From positions 1,710,001 through 1,774,000 of the forward strand of contig CP014609.1 in NCBI GenBank assembly GCA_001586195.1: DNA of 64,000 nucleotides. The letters run 5' to 3'. Shown here piece by piece: positions 43,646-54,614 of this stretch. The stretch's first letter is position 1; every line of letters begins with the position of its first letter. A program made the position numbers and the translations under genes. This DNA comes from Solibacillus silvestris (GTDB taxonomy: Bacteria; Bacillota; Bacilli; Bacillales_A; Planococcaceae). The notes beneath the pieces were generated by a model. That model had not been told where the DNA came from and did not search any database. It saw only the letters and a list, made by a program, of their open reading frames with translations.

Positions 43646-44770
43646 TTATTGGATTGATCCGGTACTTTTTATTCCTGGTTTAACAGTTAAGTTGACTTTA
43701 GCTTTTTTATAGGCTTCCATCCATTCTTCATCGGTCATGCGCCGATTATGTAAAACCTTTGCTTTGTAATCGATGCCGAAACCTAGTGGATCATAGCCAT
43801 GTTTTTTCATCTCCGTTATAAATCCCTTAAATTTCTCTTCCGATTCCTTCTTCAGTTCTTCATTATATTGTGGAAGATCTTTACTTATCATTGGTTTATG
43901 AGATTCTGCTATCGAGCCGTATAAACTAATATTAATTGCAAGTTGGATTTCAGACGGATTTTTAATATTCACATTAAATTTTGATTTGACCGTATCGATA
44001 TTGGCAATGAAATGGTCTCCATCCTCTTTTATAAGTAAATTCGCATGTTTTACACTTCTTGACAGCATATTATAAATCGAAGTATCTAATGAATTCAATT
44101 CTAACGGTTCTTTGTTTATTGCGAGTAATAGGGATTTATTAACTTCAAAATGCTGATCTTCATGATTTATTTCAATAATCGGCAGTACACTATCGATTCC
44201 ACTTTCTTTCATATTTCTTCTGAACTCAAATAAATGTGTCGTCACAATATATGGTGTTGTAGTACCATTACTGTCAAAGTAGTTAAACAGTTCAGGATAA
44301 GCCGCCGATTCCCCTTGCGGAATCATTTTAATAATTTCTTCTGCATTAGGACGCCCGACTGCTATCCAGGAAATCATCTGTATATCAGGTCTGCGCAGTA
44401 AAAAGTCCAAAATCTCCTTATTTTTATTATCTTTTACTAATTCCTCACCGAGAATAATTAGCTTTGAATGTCCAAATTCAAGCTCCTTATCTGAATAGGA
44501 TTCCATCATACGAATTGCTTCAGAAAGAGTTTCTCCATTTTCCGATAAATAGGAATACTGAGGTTCTGTTGCCTCATTAAAAGATCCGGTCGGTTCATAT
44601 AACTTCAATGTAACTTTGTACGGTTTCTCCTCATCATCAGAAACATCCAATGCGATCATTGCAACAAATACACTTTTATCAATGTCTTTAAATGCGCAGC
44701 CCGATAATAAAACACTTCCCAATACAAACAACAGTATAGTTCCTTTAATTTTCCGGGGAAGACTCTTCAT
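43646..44770 (-). CDS. Spore germination lipoprotein, GerC family
   Basis: A 374-residue GerAC/GerKC-type lipoprotein: lipobox LLSGC (Cys 25), then the typical KDIDKSVFVAMIALDVSDDEE start and a three-domain helical/beta body ending with HGYDPLGFG. As the C subunit of the nutrient germinant receptor it sits on the outer side of the spore inner membrane. AGGAGG lies seven bases before the ATG; it overlaps the B gene by 26 bases. Confidence 0.94.
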   Translation of the reverse strand: MKSLPRKIKGTILLFVLGSVLLSGCAFKDIDKSVFVAMIALDVSDDEEKPYKVTLKLYEPTGSFNEATEPQYSYLSENGETLSEAIRMMESYSDKELEFGHSKLIILGEELVKDNKNKEILDFLLRRPDIQMISWIAVGRPNAEEIIKMIPQGESAAYPELFNYFDSNGTTTPYIVTTHLFEFRRNMKESGIDSVLPIIEINHEDQHFEVNKSLLLAINKEPLELNSLDTSIYNMLSRSVKHANLLIKEDGDHFIANIDTVKSKFNVNIKNPSEIQLAINISLYGSIAESHKPMISKDLPQYNEELKKESEEKFKGFITEMKKHGYDPLGFGIDYKAKVLHNRRMTDEEWMEAYKKAKVNLTVKPGIKSTGSIQ

Positions 44771-45860
44771 TTTTCATCCTCCTGTTAATGTAAGTAAACA
44801 ATAGGATCATGCCTGGAAAAATAAAAACCAAAACATCATAAAAATAACTCGAATACCGGAAAAGCTGATATTCAGTTAATACGGTTACAAAATATAATGA
44901 TATGGCAACAAAAATAGGAAGCGGTATAAATATCCCGATATTTTTATCTTTATATTTTATTTTTTCCAGCTTAAAGGTAAATTTTAAAAACTCCATCGCC
45001 GCATGCCAGTGAATGAGTATGCTTAAAAAAGCGATTCCTAAATAAAACAGTAAAAACATGAACAACACACGTTCAATAATAAAATATTCCATCCTGATTG
45101 AATCGGTCGTCGAAATCCACGGATAGACTAAATCATTAATTCCTTCAAATCCATTAAAGCCTATCGGGATGAAGTACGTTGTAAATAAAGTCCCAATAGA
45201 TATTAAAACGATAAACATAATCTGTCTAAAGCCAAATTTCTGTTTATCAGTAAAGAAACGATTGAATATAAATAGATTGGCAGCACCCAAAAATAAAAAA
45301 AAGCAAGCAGAAAATGAATGCCAGTTTGGTACTTGATTAATATATAAAGCCGCTTCCCTAACAAAGTCCCAATTTAGACTTTTGCTGCTATATGCTTTAA
45401 AAAATATGAAAAGAATTAAAGGACTTGTGATAATCATAATCATCTCAACGGTGTACATTACACGGTCTGTTTTTAATATACAGCCAAAAATTACCGCTAA
45501 TATTAAAGTTAGGCAAATAAGAATTATTGGCATTTCAGGACTTAAATAGCGAATAAGTAAGAATGTAAATGTTATTAGCGTAATAAGCCCTGCAACAAAC
45601 CATAATACAGCGAGTAGAAAAACGAAAGGCTGGTAAAACCATTTGGAAGTAGTCTTTTCCAGCAGTTCAGGTAAAGTTTTACCTGGATACTTAAGGAAAA
45701 ATTTTGTGTATATTGTTACAAGAAGTACACCTGCAGCAATTGATAAAAGCATGGAAATGACAGCACCATCATTGTGAAAATGGAGAAGGATAGCAGGTAC
45801 CGAAGCGATAATATTTGCAACCATATTAATAAGAATTAAATAGTAATAAAACCTGCTCAT
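44745..45860 (-). CDS. Spore germination permease-like protein, GerB family
   Basis: A 371-residue membrane protein of the APC-superfamily GerAB/GerKB type with ten helices (LILINMVANIIASVPAILLHF, LITFTFLLIRYL, LFIFNRFF...). The B subunit binds the germinant nutrient in characterised receptors. It overlaps the A gene by four bases (ATGA) and the C gene by 26, so the three are co-translated. The ligand cannot be read from the sequence. Confidence 0.93.
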   Translation of the reverse strand: MSRFYYYLILINMVANIIASVPAILLHFHNDGAVISMLLSIAAGVLLVTIYTKFFLKYPGKTLPELLEKTTSKWFYQPFVFLLAVLWFVAGLITLITFTFLLIRYLSPEMPIILICLTLILAVIFGCILKTDRVMYTVEMIMIITSPLILFIFFKAYSSKSLNWDFVREAALYINQVPNWHSFSACFFLFLGAANLFIFNRFFTDKQKFGFRQIMFIVLISIGTLFTTYFIPIGFNGFEGINDLVYPWISTTDSIRMEYFIIERVLFMFLLFYLGIAFLSILIHWHAAMEFLKFTFKLEKIKYKDKNIGIFIPLPIFVAISLYFVTVLTEYQLFRYSSYFYDVLVFIFPGMILLFTYINRRMKNEESSPEN

Positions 45861-47200
45861 ATTTCCTCCCCTGCCTTCGTTTTACTTGTCTTCTTTTCAT
45901 TGAATTTCAGATACGGTTCACCGAAGCTATCGATACTCACTAAATACATAATCATCGCATAAAGCGCTAACGTTAATCCTGCCAGACCGAGTAGTGTTGC
46001 TGCAAGAATGAAAATGAAGCGAATTACTCGTATGGAAAATGCCATTTCATTGATTGGAATAACAAAAGTTGATATTGCCACCGCCGATACAATAATAACC
46101 ATAATATCCGATGCGAGAGATGCTTCTGTTACAGCCGTCCCTAAAATTAATCCCCCAACGGTTGTAGCAGTCGCACTAATACTTTTCGGTAGTCGTATAC
46201 TCGCTTCCAGCAGCATTTCCATAAAAAACAGCATGAACAGTACTTCTACAAATGAAGAAAACGGTACCCCAATTCGGCTTCCTGCAATTGTCAAAGCGAG
46301 TTCTGTCCTGAACACTTCCGGTGCAAATGAAGTAATACCGATATATAAGCCCGGTAAAAGGAGACTGATAAATAACCCGGTATAACGAAGAAATTTAAGG
46401 AAAAACGATATATAAAATGAATGGTAATTATCCTCCATCGATGTCATAAAGTCGAAGAAATATACTGGGGCAATCAATGCTTGAGGGTTACCATCCACCA
46501 ATATGATAACTTTGCCTCCAGCCAAGTTATAAACGATCCTGTCCGGACGTTCGGTCATAATCAACTGCGGAAATAATGATAACTTTTTATTGTTGATATA
46601 GTTACTTAGCTGAACCGTAGATGTAATGACCTGCTTATCCACTTGTTGCAATTTTTCCGTGATGAGTTTCAGGGCATTTTTATTTACTTTTTCCTTGTCG
46701 TAAATGATAGCCATTTTATGATTGTTTACTTGACCTATCGTGGCATATTCAACATATAACGTCGGCTGATGGTAATCGGATCGAATAATATTAATATTGG
46801 TCGCAATATTGTCGCTAAGTGCCAGCTGGGAACCGTGTATTGTTGTTTCAACTGATGCTGCATTCGTCTGGTCATTGAAAGAAAATTTCAGGTCCAGCAA
46901 ATAAAATTTATTCTGTATGAAAAGAACTACATTGCCGTTCAGTACTTCAGTTTTCAGTTGCTCCTGTGACTTACTGTCCTGAAATTGAGGCAAAGCTTTC
47001 AGATATCGGATAAATTTAGTTTCAGATTGCATTTCAAAAAAAGGTTTAATGATAATTTGTTGAAGCAATTCCACATTGATAAGCGGCTTTATGTAAAACA
47101 GCTCTGCTTTCTTATCATCATCTTCCAGCGTCTTCATCGTTAATTCATTTGTATCTTTGAATTGTTCATTAATCCACTTAATGTTCTCTTCCGAAGACAT
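45857..47200 (-). CDS. Spore germination protein, GerA family
   Basis: A 447-residue membrane protein of the GerAA/GerKA family. An N-terminal cytoplasmic domain (about 1-250; FQDS..QLKTEVLNGNVVLFI, TERPDRIVYNLAGGKVIILVDGNP) is followed by membrane helices with SLLLPGLYIGITSFAPE, FSSFVEVLFMLFFMEMLLEASIRLPKSI and GLILGTAVTEASLAS. It is first in the A-B-C operon and has a sigma-G-type promoter upstream, so it is made in the forespore. GGAG lies eight bases before the ATG. Confidence 0.95.
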   Translation of the reverse strand: MSSEENIKWINEQFKDTNELTMKTLEDDDKKAELFYIKPLINVELLQQIIIKPFFEMQSETKFIRYLKALPQFQDSKSQEQLKTEVLNGNVVLFIQNKFYLLDLKFSFNDQTNAASVETTIHGSQLALSDNIATNINIIRSDYHQPTLYVEYATIGQVNNHKMAIIYDKEKVNKNALKLITEKLQQVDKQVITSTVQLSNYINNKKLSLFPQLIMTERPDRIVYNLAGGKVIILVDGNPQALIAPVYFFDFMTSMEDNYHSFYISFFLKFLRYTGLFISLLLPGLYIGITSFAPEVFRTELALTIAGSRIGVPFSSFVEVLFMLFFMEMLLEASIRLPKSISATATTVGGLILGTAVTEASLASDIMVIIVSAVAISTFVIPINEMAFSIRVIRFIFILAATLLGLAGLTLALYAMIMYLVSIDSFGEPYLKFNEKKTSKTKAGEEI

Positions 47201-47232
47201 ATTATTTCTCCAATCTCAGCAAAACTTTTTTA

Positions 47233-47262
47233 TAGAATGTCCAATATGAGAAATAATATTCA
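47233..47262 (-). promoter_or_regulatory. Sigma-G-type promoter of the ger operon
   Basis: On the minus strand TGAATA (-35, 47262-47257) and CATTCTA (-10, 47239-47233) are separated by exactly 17 bp. The sigma-G consensus is TGAATA and CATACTA, so only one base differs. It starts about 30 bases upstream of the gerA ATG. Forespore-specific transcription is expected for a germinant receptor. Confidence 0.85.
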
Positions 47263-47290
47263 GGAAAGGTTAAATTTGGTTAATAAACAT

Positions 47291-47323
47291 AAAAAAGCCC
47301 ATCTCATAATGAGAATGGCTTTT
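47291..47323 (-). terminator. Terminator after the 188-residue membrane protein gene
   Basis: AAAAGCC(C)ATCTC pairs with GAGA(A)TGGCTTTT over ATAAT; the minus-strand side ends in six T residues. Confidence 0.85.
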
Positions 47324-47328
47324 CCAGT

Positions 47329-47895
47329 CTAATGATTATTCGCTTTCAATAAGCGGTATGCATCCATATTAATTGTTTTCACTGGGCTGATATCTTCCAT
47401 GATTTCCACTACATCTTTTAGCAATGGCATTAAGTTTTCTTCAATAAATTCTTTTTTGACCGCATCTGTTACTTCTATTTCCAAGTTATCCATTCGTATT
47501 AGCAGTTCATCACACATTATGTGCAAAACTTCCTCTTCACGGTATGTAGGTGTGTCATTCAAAATGAGTTTTGCGCGTAAATCCAAATATTTATACCAGT
47601 AATCCCTTAAATCCAATTGCTGCTTGTTTTTATACAATTGGCGCTTATATCCATTGGGATCAATATTATTTGTTAAAATTAGCAATCTTTCCATTTTATA
47701 CTCGATCGTTGATTGATTTTCTATTATTTGCTGTTGTTCTGCTATTAGCGCTTTTTGTTGCTGTTTCTCTTTAGAATATTTTACAAGTTTCTTAATTCCA
47801 TAATACAGAGCAACGGCTCCAACGATTAACATCCAGTAATTGATGATAAACCCAATAACTAAAATAATCCCGATCCAAACCCATAATTTATTCAT
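47329..47895 (-). CDS. Membrane-anchored coiled-coil hypothetical protein
   Basis: A 188-residue protein. Two hydrophobic helices in 2-35 (LWVWIGIILVIGFII, WMLIVGAVALYYGI) are followed by a charged coiled-coil (about 40-75, KKLVKYSKEKQQQKALIAEQ) and a helical C-terminal domain. The reading frame is open 35 codons upstream, but GGGAG before ATG at 47895 marks the start. I do not recognise a family. It lies between the ger operon and leuD, downstream of a leu terminator. Confidence 0.7.
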   Translation of the reverse strand: MNKLWVWIGIILVIGFIINYWMLIVGAVALYYGIKKLVKYSKEKQQQKALIAEQQQIIENQSTIEYKMERLLILTNNIDPNGYKRQLYKNKQQLDLRDYWYKYLDLRAKLILNDTPTYREEEVLHIMCDELLIRMDNLEIEVTDAVKKEFIEENLMPLLKDVVEIMEDISPVKTINMDAYRLLKANNH

Positions 47896-47965
47896 AATTA
47901 CACTCCCGATACTTACACAATGAATTAAATTATAGCATCGCCAAAATAGCGTAACAACCGGTAAA

Positions 47966-48012
47966 ATAAGACAGAGCCTGCTACTAAGGGGGGTTCCCAA
48001 AGTAACAGCCTC
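47966..48012 (-). terminator. Probable terminator of the ilv-leu operon
   Basis: On the minus strand GAGGCTGTTACT pairs with AGTAGCAGGCTC (one G-G mismatch, one G-U), followed by TGTCTTATTTT. It begins six bases after the leuD stop. Confidence 0.65.
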
Positions 48013-48017
48013 ATCTA

Positions 48018-48608
48018 TTAGTATGCTACGCGATTTTTCTCGTAAGCAGTAATTTGCTCTTCATATTGGAATGTAAGAGAAATTTCGTCCCATCCATTCA
48101 ATAACATTTGTTTATAGTATGGATCAATTTCAAATGAATACGTTTTGCCATAACCCGTAGTAACCGTTTGCTGTTCTAAATTAACTTCAATTGCCTGTGC
48201 TTCTGCTAAACCTTTTTCTAACAGTTCGTCACATTCGCTTTCCGTTAATTTAATCGGTAAAATACCGTTTTTGAAGCAGTTATTATGGAAGATATCCGCA
48301 AAACTTGGTGCGATGACAACTCGGAATCCGTAATCAAGGATAGCCCATGGAGCGTGCTCACGTGATGAGCCACAGCCAAAGTTATCTTGTGCCACTAAAA
48401 TTTCAGCGTTTTTATATTCCGGTTTATTTAATACGAAATCCTCGATTGGATTGCCGTTTTCATCAAAACGCCAGTGAAAAAATACGAATTGTCCGAATCC
48501 TGTACGTTCGATGCGCTTTAAAAATTCCTTCGAAATAATCTGGTCTGTATCGACGTTTTTACGATCAAGTGGTGCATAGATACTATTTACAATATTAATC
48601 GGTTTCAT
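48018..48608 (-). CDS. leuD: 3-isopropylmalate dehydratase small subunit
   Basis: A 196-residue subunit that completes the aconitase-like enzyme converting 2- to 3-isopropylmalate. Signatures: YAPLDRKNVDTDQIISKEFLKR, FGCGSSREHAPWAI and FADIFHNNCFKNGILPI. It is last in the leu cluster, 12 bases after leuC. AGGAG lies before the ATG. Confidence 0.97.
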   Translation of the reverse strand: MKPINIVNSIYAPLDRKNVDTDQIISKEFLKRIERTGFGQFVFFHWRFDENGNPIEDFVLNKPEYKNAEILVAQDNFGCGSSREHAPWAILDYGFRVVIAPSFADIFHNNCFKNGILPIKLTESECDELLEKGLAEAQAIEVNLEQQTVTTGYGKTYSFEIDPYYKQMLLNGWDEISLTFQYEEQITAYEKNRVAY

Positions 48609-48620
48609 GCTGATCTCTCC

Positions 48621-50030
48621 TTATGCTTCCTGCTTTTGTAGCTTACGAACATCGACAAAACGTCCGTGAATTGCAGCTGCTGCTGCCATCGCCGGTGATA
48701 CAAGATGTGTGCGTGCACCTGCACCTTGACGTCCTTCAAAGTTACGGTTAGATGTAGAAGCACATCGTTCACCCGCTGGAATTACATCTTCATTCATCCC
48801 TAAGCAAGCAGAACAGCCTGATTCACGCCATTCAAAGCCAGCATCAAGGAATATTAGATGTAGACCCTCTTCTTCTGCCTGGCGTTTTGTCGACCAAGAA
48901 CCAGGAACAACAATTCCTTTAACCCCCGGTGCAAGCTTTTCACCTTTTACAATTTCAGCAGCTGCACGTAAGTCGTTAATACGGGAGTTCGTACAAGATC
49001 CGATAAATACATGTTGAATTTCAATATCTGTAATTTTTTGGCCTTCTTGTAAATCCATATACTTCAGTGCTTTGTTTAAAGCGGATCTATCTGTTTCATT
49101 GTCATAATCAGCAGCAGTAGGAACTGTTTTTGAAACGCCGACACCCATCGCTGGATTTGTGCCCCATGTTACAATCGGCTCGATTTCCTGTGCGTCAATT
49201 TCAAGGACTACATCATATGTTGCATCTGCATCCGATGCAAGGCTTAACCAGTATTTTGCCGCTTCCTCAAATTTATCTCCTTGAGGTACGTGACGTCGAC
49301 CGCGTAAAAATTCAACCGTCGTTTCATCCGGTGAAATCAGGCCTGCTTTTGCTCCTGCTTCAATCGACATATTACAGATTGTCATGCGCTCTTCCATAGA
49401 GAGCTTGCGGATTGCTTCACCTGTATACTCCACGATATGCCCTGTACCAACACCGATTCCCCATTTTGCAATAATCGCTAAAATGATGTCTTTCGCTGTT
49501 ACACCAACACCAAGTTCACCGTTCACACGGATTTCCATTGTTGGCGGCTTTAATTGCCATAATGTTTGTGTCGATAATACATGTTCTACTTCTGATGTAC
49601 CGATTCCGAATGCGATTGCGCCGAATGCACCGTGTGTCGCTGTATGGGAATCACCGCAAACGATTGTTTTACCAGGTTGCGTCAGTCCTAATTCCGGTCC
49701 AATTACGTGAACGATCCCTTGATCCGGATGGCCGATATCAGCTAATTCAATACCGAATTCTTTTGCGTTTTCCGCAAGTGTCATAATTTGTTTTTTTGCG
49801 ATCGGATCGTTAATCGTCGGCAGGTTTTTAGTCGGTACGTTATGATCCATAGTTGCGAACGAAAGATCAGTACGACGCACTTTTCGTCCTGCCAGGCGAA
49901 GTCCTTCGAATGCTTGAGGACTTGTAACTTCGTGTATTAAATGCAGGTCAATATAAAGTAAGTCCGGCTTACCTTCTTCACGATGTACGACATGCTGTTC
50001 CCACACTTTTTCTATAATATTTTTCCCCAT
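48621..50030 (-). CDS. leuC: 3-isopropylmalate dehydratase large subunit
   Basis: A 469-residue subunit carrying the [4Fe-4S] cluster. The cluster Cys residues are in [14 protein letters not shown] and [12 protein letters not shown]; the N-terminal segment [19 protein letters not shown] is typical. It isomerises isopropylmalate with LeuD. The ATG at 50030 is chosen over GTG at 50039; both lie near AAGGAACGGTGAG, so the start is uncertain by three codons. Confidence 0.97.
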   Translation of the reverse strand: MGKNIIEKVWEQHVVHREEGKPDLLYIDLHLIHEVTSPQAFEGLRLAGRKVRRTDLSFATMDHNVPTKNLPTINDPIAKKQIMTLAENAKEFGIELADIGHPDQGIVHVIGPELGLTQPGKTIVCGDSHTATHGAFGAIAFGIGTSEVEHVLSTQTLWQLKPPTMEIRVNGELGVGVTAKDIILAIIAKWGIGVGTGHIVEYTGEAIRKLSMEERMTICNMSIEAGAKAGLISPDETTVEFLRGRRHVPQGDKFEEAAKYWLSLASDADATYDVVLEIDAQEIEPIVTWGTNPAMGVGVSKTVPTAADYDNETDRSALNKALKYMDLQEGQKITDIEIQHVFIGSCTNSRINDLRAAAEIVKGEKLAPGVKGIVVPGSWSTKRQAEEEGLHLIFLDAGFEWRESGCSACLGMNEDVIPAGERCASTSNRNFEGRQGAGARTHLVSPAMAAAAAIHGRFVDVRKLQKQEA

Positions 50031-50100
50031 AGTTCTCACCGTTCCTTAACCATATATAGTGTTGATTCAAAACCAACTATTTTTCTTTTTATCTGAATTA

Positions 50101-51201
50101 TTAGTTATATGAAATCATAATGCTGTCTGAGACGAAGCTTGCATCGATTTCGTTTAGTACTTTTTCTGTCCATTCTTCTGTTGTTAATGTACGTGTATGT
50201 TCCTGGGCTAAATCGGCTGTGTAGTAGCCATCTTCGAATACGGCTGCAACAGCACGCTCGATTTCAGCTGCTTCTTCTTTTAAGCCAAATGAATATTGAA
50301 GCATCATTGCTACTGAAAGAATTGTTGCTGCCGGGTTTGCAACACCTTGGCCAGCAATTTCAGGTGCTGAACCATGTACAGGCTCATAAAGTCCAAAATT
50401 ATCGCCGCGAATTGATGCAGAAGGTAATACACCTAATGAACCCGTAATTACAGAAGCTTCATCACTTAAAATGTCGCCGAATAAGTTTTCTGTAACGATG
50501 ACATCATAATGACCCGGATTTGTAATCAGTTTCATTGCCACTGAGTCAACTAAGTTGTGTTCTGTTTCTACATCTGGGTACTGCTTTTTCTTCTCTTCTA
50601 CAATTTCACGCCATAAACGGGATGTATCCAGTACATTTGCTTTATCTACTGAGCAAAGTTTTCCTCGGCGTAATCGTGCTAATTCGAATGCATTTTCGAC
50701 AATACGTTCGATTTCTTCACGGGAATACACACATGTATCAATAGCACCTGCATCTGTTTTTTTACGTGGTTCTCCGAAGTATAGCCCTCCTGTTAATTCA
50801 CGGACGATCATTAAGTCTACATTTTCCGCAACTTCACGCTTTAATGGAGAAGATGCAAGTAAACTTGGGAATGCTTTCACAGGACGTAAATTCGCAAATA
50901 AATCGAAGTGCTTGCGGATTTTCAGTAAACCTTTTTCCGGACGCAATGCTGGCGGGTTATTATCCCATTTAGGGCCACCTACCGCGCCTAATAAAATGGC
51001 ATCACTTGCTTCACACATCGCAATTGTTTCTTCCGGTAACGGGTTGTTGTACTGATCAATTGCAGCTCCGCCGATTGCCGCGTAGTTTAAATGAAATGTA
51101 TGGTTAAAACGTTTCCCGATTACTTGTAATACTTTTACTGCACTTGCAACAACCTCTGGACCAATGCCGTCACCTGGTAGTACTGTAATTATCTTTTCCA
51201 T
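50101..51201 (-). CDS. leuB: 3-isopropylmalate dehydrogenase
   Basis: A 366-residue NAD-dependent dehydrogenase/decarboxylase making 2-oxoisocaproate. Motifs: ITVLPGDGIGPEV, the RELTGGLYFG substrate-binding loop, and NLFGDILSDEASVITGSLGVLPSAS. ATG at 51201 follows GAAAGGTG; the upstream open frame contains an intergenic hairpin and is not coding. Confidence 0.97.
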   Translation of the reverse strand: MEKIITVLPGDGIGPEVVASAVKVLQVIGKRFNHTFHLNYAAIGGAAIDQYNNPLPEETIAMCEASDAILLGAVGGPKWDNNPPALRPEKGLLKIRKHFDLFANLRPVKAFPSLLASSPLKREVAENVDLMIVRELTGGLYFGEPRKKTDAGAIDTCVYSREEIERIVENAFELARLRRGKLCSVDKANVLDTSRLWREIVEEKKKQYPDVETEHNLVDSVAMKLITNPGHYDVIVTENLFGDILSDEASVITGSLGVLPSASIRGDNFGLYEPVHGSAPEIAGQGVANPAATILSVAMMLQYSFGLKEEAAEIERAVAAVFEDGYYTADLAQEHTRTLTTEEWTEKVLNEIDASFVSDSIMISYN

Positions 51202-51244
51202 TTGTAAAACACCTTTCTTTCTACGTGAAGTAACTTGATGTAGA

Positions 51245-51268
51245 AGCGCCACCAATTAGGATGGCGCT
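51245..51268 (-). other. Intercistronic hairpin between leuA and leuB
   Basis: AGCGCCA pairs with TGGCGCT around a 10-base tip, without a T-run. It is probably an mRNA processing or stability element rather than a terminator. Confidence 0.5.
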
Positions 51269-51309
51269 AATGATAATATAAAAAGATTGCAATTAGTTCG
51301 TACAATCTG

Positions 51310-52854
51310 TTAAATCGTAATTGCCTGTTTTTCGCGTACTTGCTGTTGAATCAACTGTCGGTTCACTGCATTTAAATATGCTTTTGCGCTTGCTTCCAGC
51401 ACATCCTGTGCAGAGTCGCGTCCTGTTGATGTGTAGCCATTATATTTTAAATTAATGACCGCTTCCCCAAGTGCATCGCGTCCTTTACCGACAGATTGTA
51501 CTCGGTAGTCCAAAATATTGACTTTACCTCCAACAAGCTGTTCAAGTGTATTGAAAATGGCTTCTACTGAACCTGATCCTGTTGAGGCGATTGTTTTCAA
51601 CTCACCTTCAGGAGTCATAACTGATGCAGTAGCTGTTGGAATATTTTCTGTACCGTATTGAACTTGAACCGATTTAAGTTCAAATAACGGAACATCTTCT
51701 ATTGAAACTTGCTGCTCAGTTAAAATCGTTGTTAAATCTTCTTCTGTTACTTCTTTTTTGCGGTCCGCTAATTTTTTAAACTCAGCGAAAGCTTTATTCA
51801 GTTTTTCATCCGACAACTGGAATCCCATTGTTTCCGCACGGTCACGGAATGCTGCGCGGCCTGAATGTTTTCCTAAAACTAACGGGATATCATCTTCTCC
51901 GATAAGTGCTGGAGAGATGATTTCATATGTCTCAGGATTTTTTAATACACCATCCTGGTGAATTCCTGATTCATGTGCAAATGCATTTTTACCGACAACT
52001 GCTTTGTTTGGTTGAATGACTACATTTGTTAAACGGCTTACCATCTGTGATGTACGTTTAATTTCTTTTAAATTCAGTCCTGTTTCAACACCATAGAAGT
52101 CTTTACGGATATGTAGGGCAACACCGATTTCTTCCAATGCGGCATTTCCTGCACGTTCGCCTAGTCCGTTAATCGTACATTCTACTTGGTCTGCACCGTT
52201 TTCGATAGCTGCCATAGAGTTAGCAACTGCCATTCCTAAATCGTCATGACAATGTGCCGAAAATTTAATCTTTTCTGCACCGATGACGTTTTCACGTAAA
52301 TAACGGAATAAAGCGCCGTATTCTTGCGGTGAAGCGTAACCAACTGTATCCGGAATATTGATCGTTGTTGCACCAGCTTTAATAACTTCCTGGCAAATTC
52401 GAACTAAAAATTCTTTATCTGAACGAAACCCGTCTTCAGCAGAAAATTCAACAAGTGAGAATTTTTCCTTTGCATATTTTACAGCTGTTACGGCTTGTTC
52501 GATTACTTCATCCGGATTTTTCTTTAGCTTATATTCCATATGAATCGGGCTTGTTGCAATAAATGTATGGACATGTGGCTGTTCAGCATGGCGAATTGCT
52601 TCCCACACGGCATCAATATCGCTTTTCACAGCACGTGCTAAACCTGTGACGATTGAATTTTTCACTGTTTTCGCGATTAATGATACCGCCTCCAAGTCAC
52701 CTGGAGATGAGGCAGGGAATCCCGCCTCAATAATTGTGACACCTAAACGCTCTAGTTGTTTTGCGATTTCTACTTTCTCTGCAGTATTTAAGTTAATACC
52801 GGCCGATTGTTCTCCGTCGCGCAATGTTGTATCAAAAATGTCAATTTTTCTCAT
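51310..52854 (-). CDS. leuA: 2-isopropylmalate synthase
   Basis: A 514-residue enzyme that condenses acetyl-CoA with 2-oxoisovalerate, the first committed step to leucine. HMGL-like barrel motif DTTLRDGEQ at 8-16, the [13 protein letters not shown] metal/substrate motif, GLGERAGNA, and a C-terminal LeuA regulatory domain (about 390-514; [17 protein letters not shown]-like end) that mediates leucine feedback. The start lies one base after the ilvC stop, so coupled translation is likely. Confidence 0.97.
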   Translation of the reverse strand: MRKIDIFDTTLRDGEQSAGINLNTAEKVEIAKQLERLGVTIIEAGFPASSPGDLEAVSLIAKTVKNSIVTGLARAVKSDIDAVWEAIRHAEQPHVHTFIATSPIHMEYKLKKNPDEVIEQAVTAVKYAKEKFSLVEFSAEDGFRSDKEFLVRICQEVIKAGATTINIPDTVGYASPQEYGALFRYLRENVIGAEKIKFSAHCHDDLGMAVANSMAAIENGADQVECTINGLGERAGNAALEEIGVALHIRKDFYGVETGLNLKEIKRTSQMVSRLTNVVIQPNKAVVGKNAFAHESGIHQDGVLKNPETYEIISPALIGEDDIPLVLGKHSGRAAFRDRAETMGFQLSDEKLNKAFAEFKKLADRKKEVTEEDLTTILTEQQVSIEDVPLFELKSVQVQYGTENIPTATASVMTPEGELKTIASTGSGSVEAIFNTLEQLVGGKVNILDYRVQSVGKGRDALGEAVINLKYNGYTSTGRDSAQDVLEASAKAYLNAVNRQLIQQQVREKQAITI

Positions 52855-52855
52855 A

Positions 52856-53884
<1,029 letters not shown>

Positions 53885-53962
53885 TTAAGTGAATGTTTTT
53901 TTATTTTTGAAATACGGGCTTCAGATGACATCTTCCACCCTGTTTAAAACCAATTGAGTAAT

Positions 53963-54065
53963 GTTGTATTCCGTTGCGGTGGACGCTTTCCAGGGGCACG
54001 GCTCGAGCCTAAAGTCTCTCCCTCGTGCTTATCCCCTAGGAGTCGCCACCTCCACTACATACAAC
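53963..54065. repeat. Palindromic interspersed repeat, copy 2
   Basis: About 103 bp bounded by GTTGTAT and ATACAAC. Core: GGTGGACGCTTTCC opposite AGGAGTCGCCACC, AGGGG opposite CCCCT, CACG opposite CGTG, and GGCTCGAGCC at the tip. The same element as 9281-9391 with different but still complementary stem bases. It sits inside the 229-bp gap between ilvH and ilvC in the ilv-leu operon. Confidence 0.8.
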
Positions 54066-54098
54066 GTATCCATCTTTGACATAAAATTGGCCGTTTGC

Positions 54099-54614
54099 TT
54101 ATTTTAAAATCGATAATTGCGGGCTCTCGATTTTTTGTGCTTCACGGATGGCTGCTGTTGCACCAGTACGTGTTAACTCTTTAATGCCATATGGACGGAG
54201 TAACTCGATAAAAGCATCGATTTTTTCCGGATGGCCAACTACTTCATATGTCACAACGTTTTTCGAAGTATCGACAACTTGCGGACGGAATGGCTCAACG
54301 ATTGCATTCATCTCCAAGCGCAAGTTGGGTGGTGAAACTACTTTTATAAGAGCCAACTCACGAAGGACGATCGCTTTTTCTGTAATATCGTTTACTTTTA
54401 ATACATCGATTTGCTTCGAAAGCTGCTTGATTAACTGTTCGATTTTATTTTCATCTTCAACATGGACGATGAACGTCATTTTCGAAAAATTCGGCTGTTC
54501 CGTATGACCTACTGTAATCGATTCAATATTGAATTGACGTTTCATTAATAAGCCAGTCACTCGGTTCAATACGCCGCTTTGGTTAATTACTGTTACTGTC
54601 AGCACTCGTTTCAT
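54099..54614 (-). CDS. ilvH: Acetolactate synthase small subunit
   Basis: A 171-residue regulatory subunit with an N-terminal ACT domain ([25 protein letters not shown], then valine-binding region) and a C-terminal domain. It confers feedback inhibition on IlvB. Its start overlaps the ilvB stop by four bases, so the two are translationally coupled. The C-terminal [13 protein letters not shown] segment is typical. Confidence 0.96.
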   Translation of the reverse strand: MKRVLTVTVINQSGVLNRVTGLLMKRQFNIESITVGHTEQPNFSKMTFIVHVEDENKIEQLIKQLSKQIDVLKVNDITEKAIVLRELALIKVVSPPNLRLEMNAIVEPFRPQVVDTSKNVVTYEVVGHPEKIDAFIELLRPYGIKELTRTGATAAIREAQKIESPQLSILK

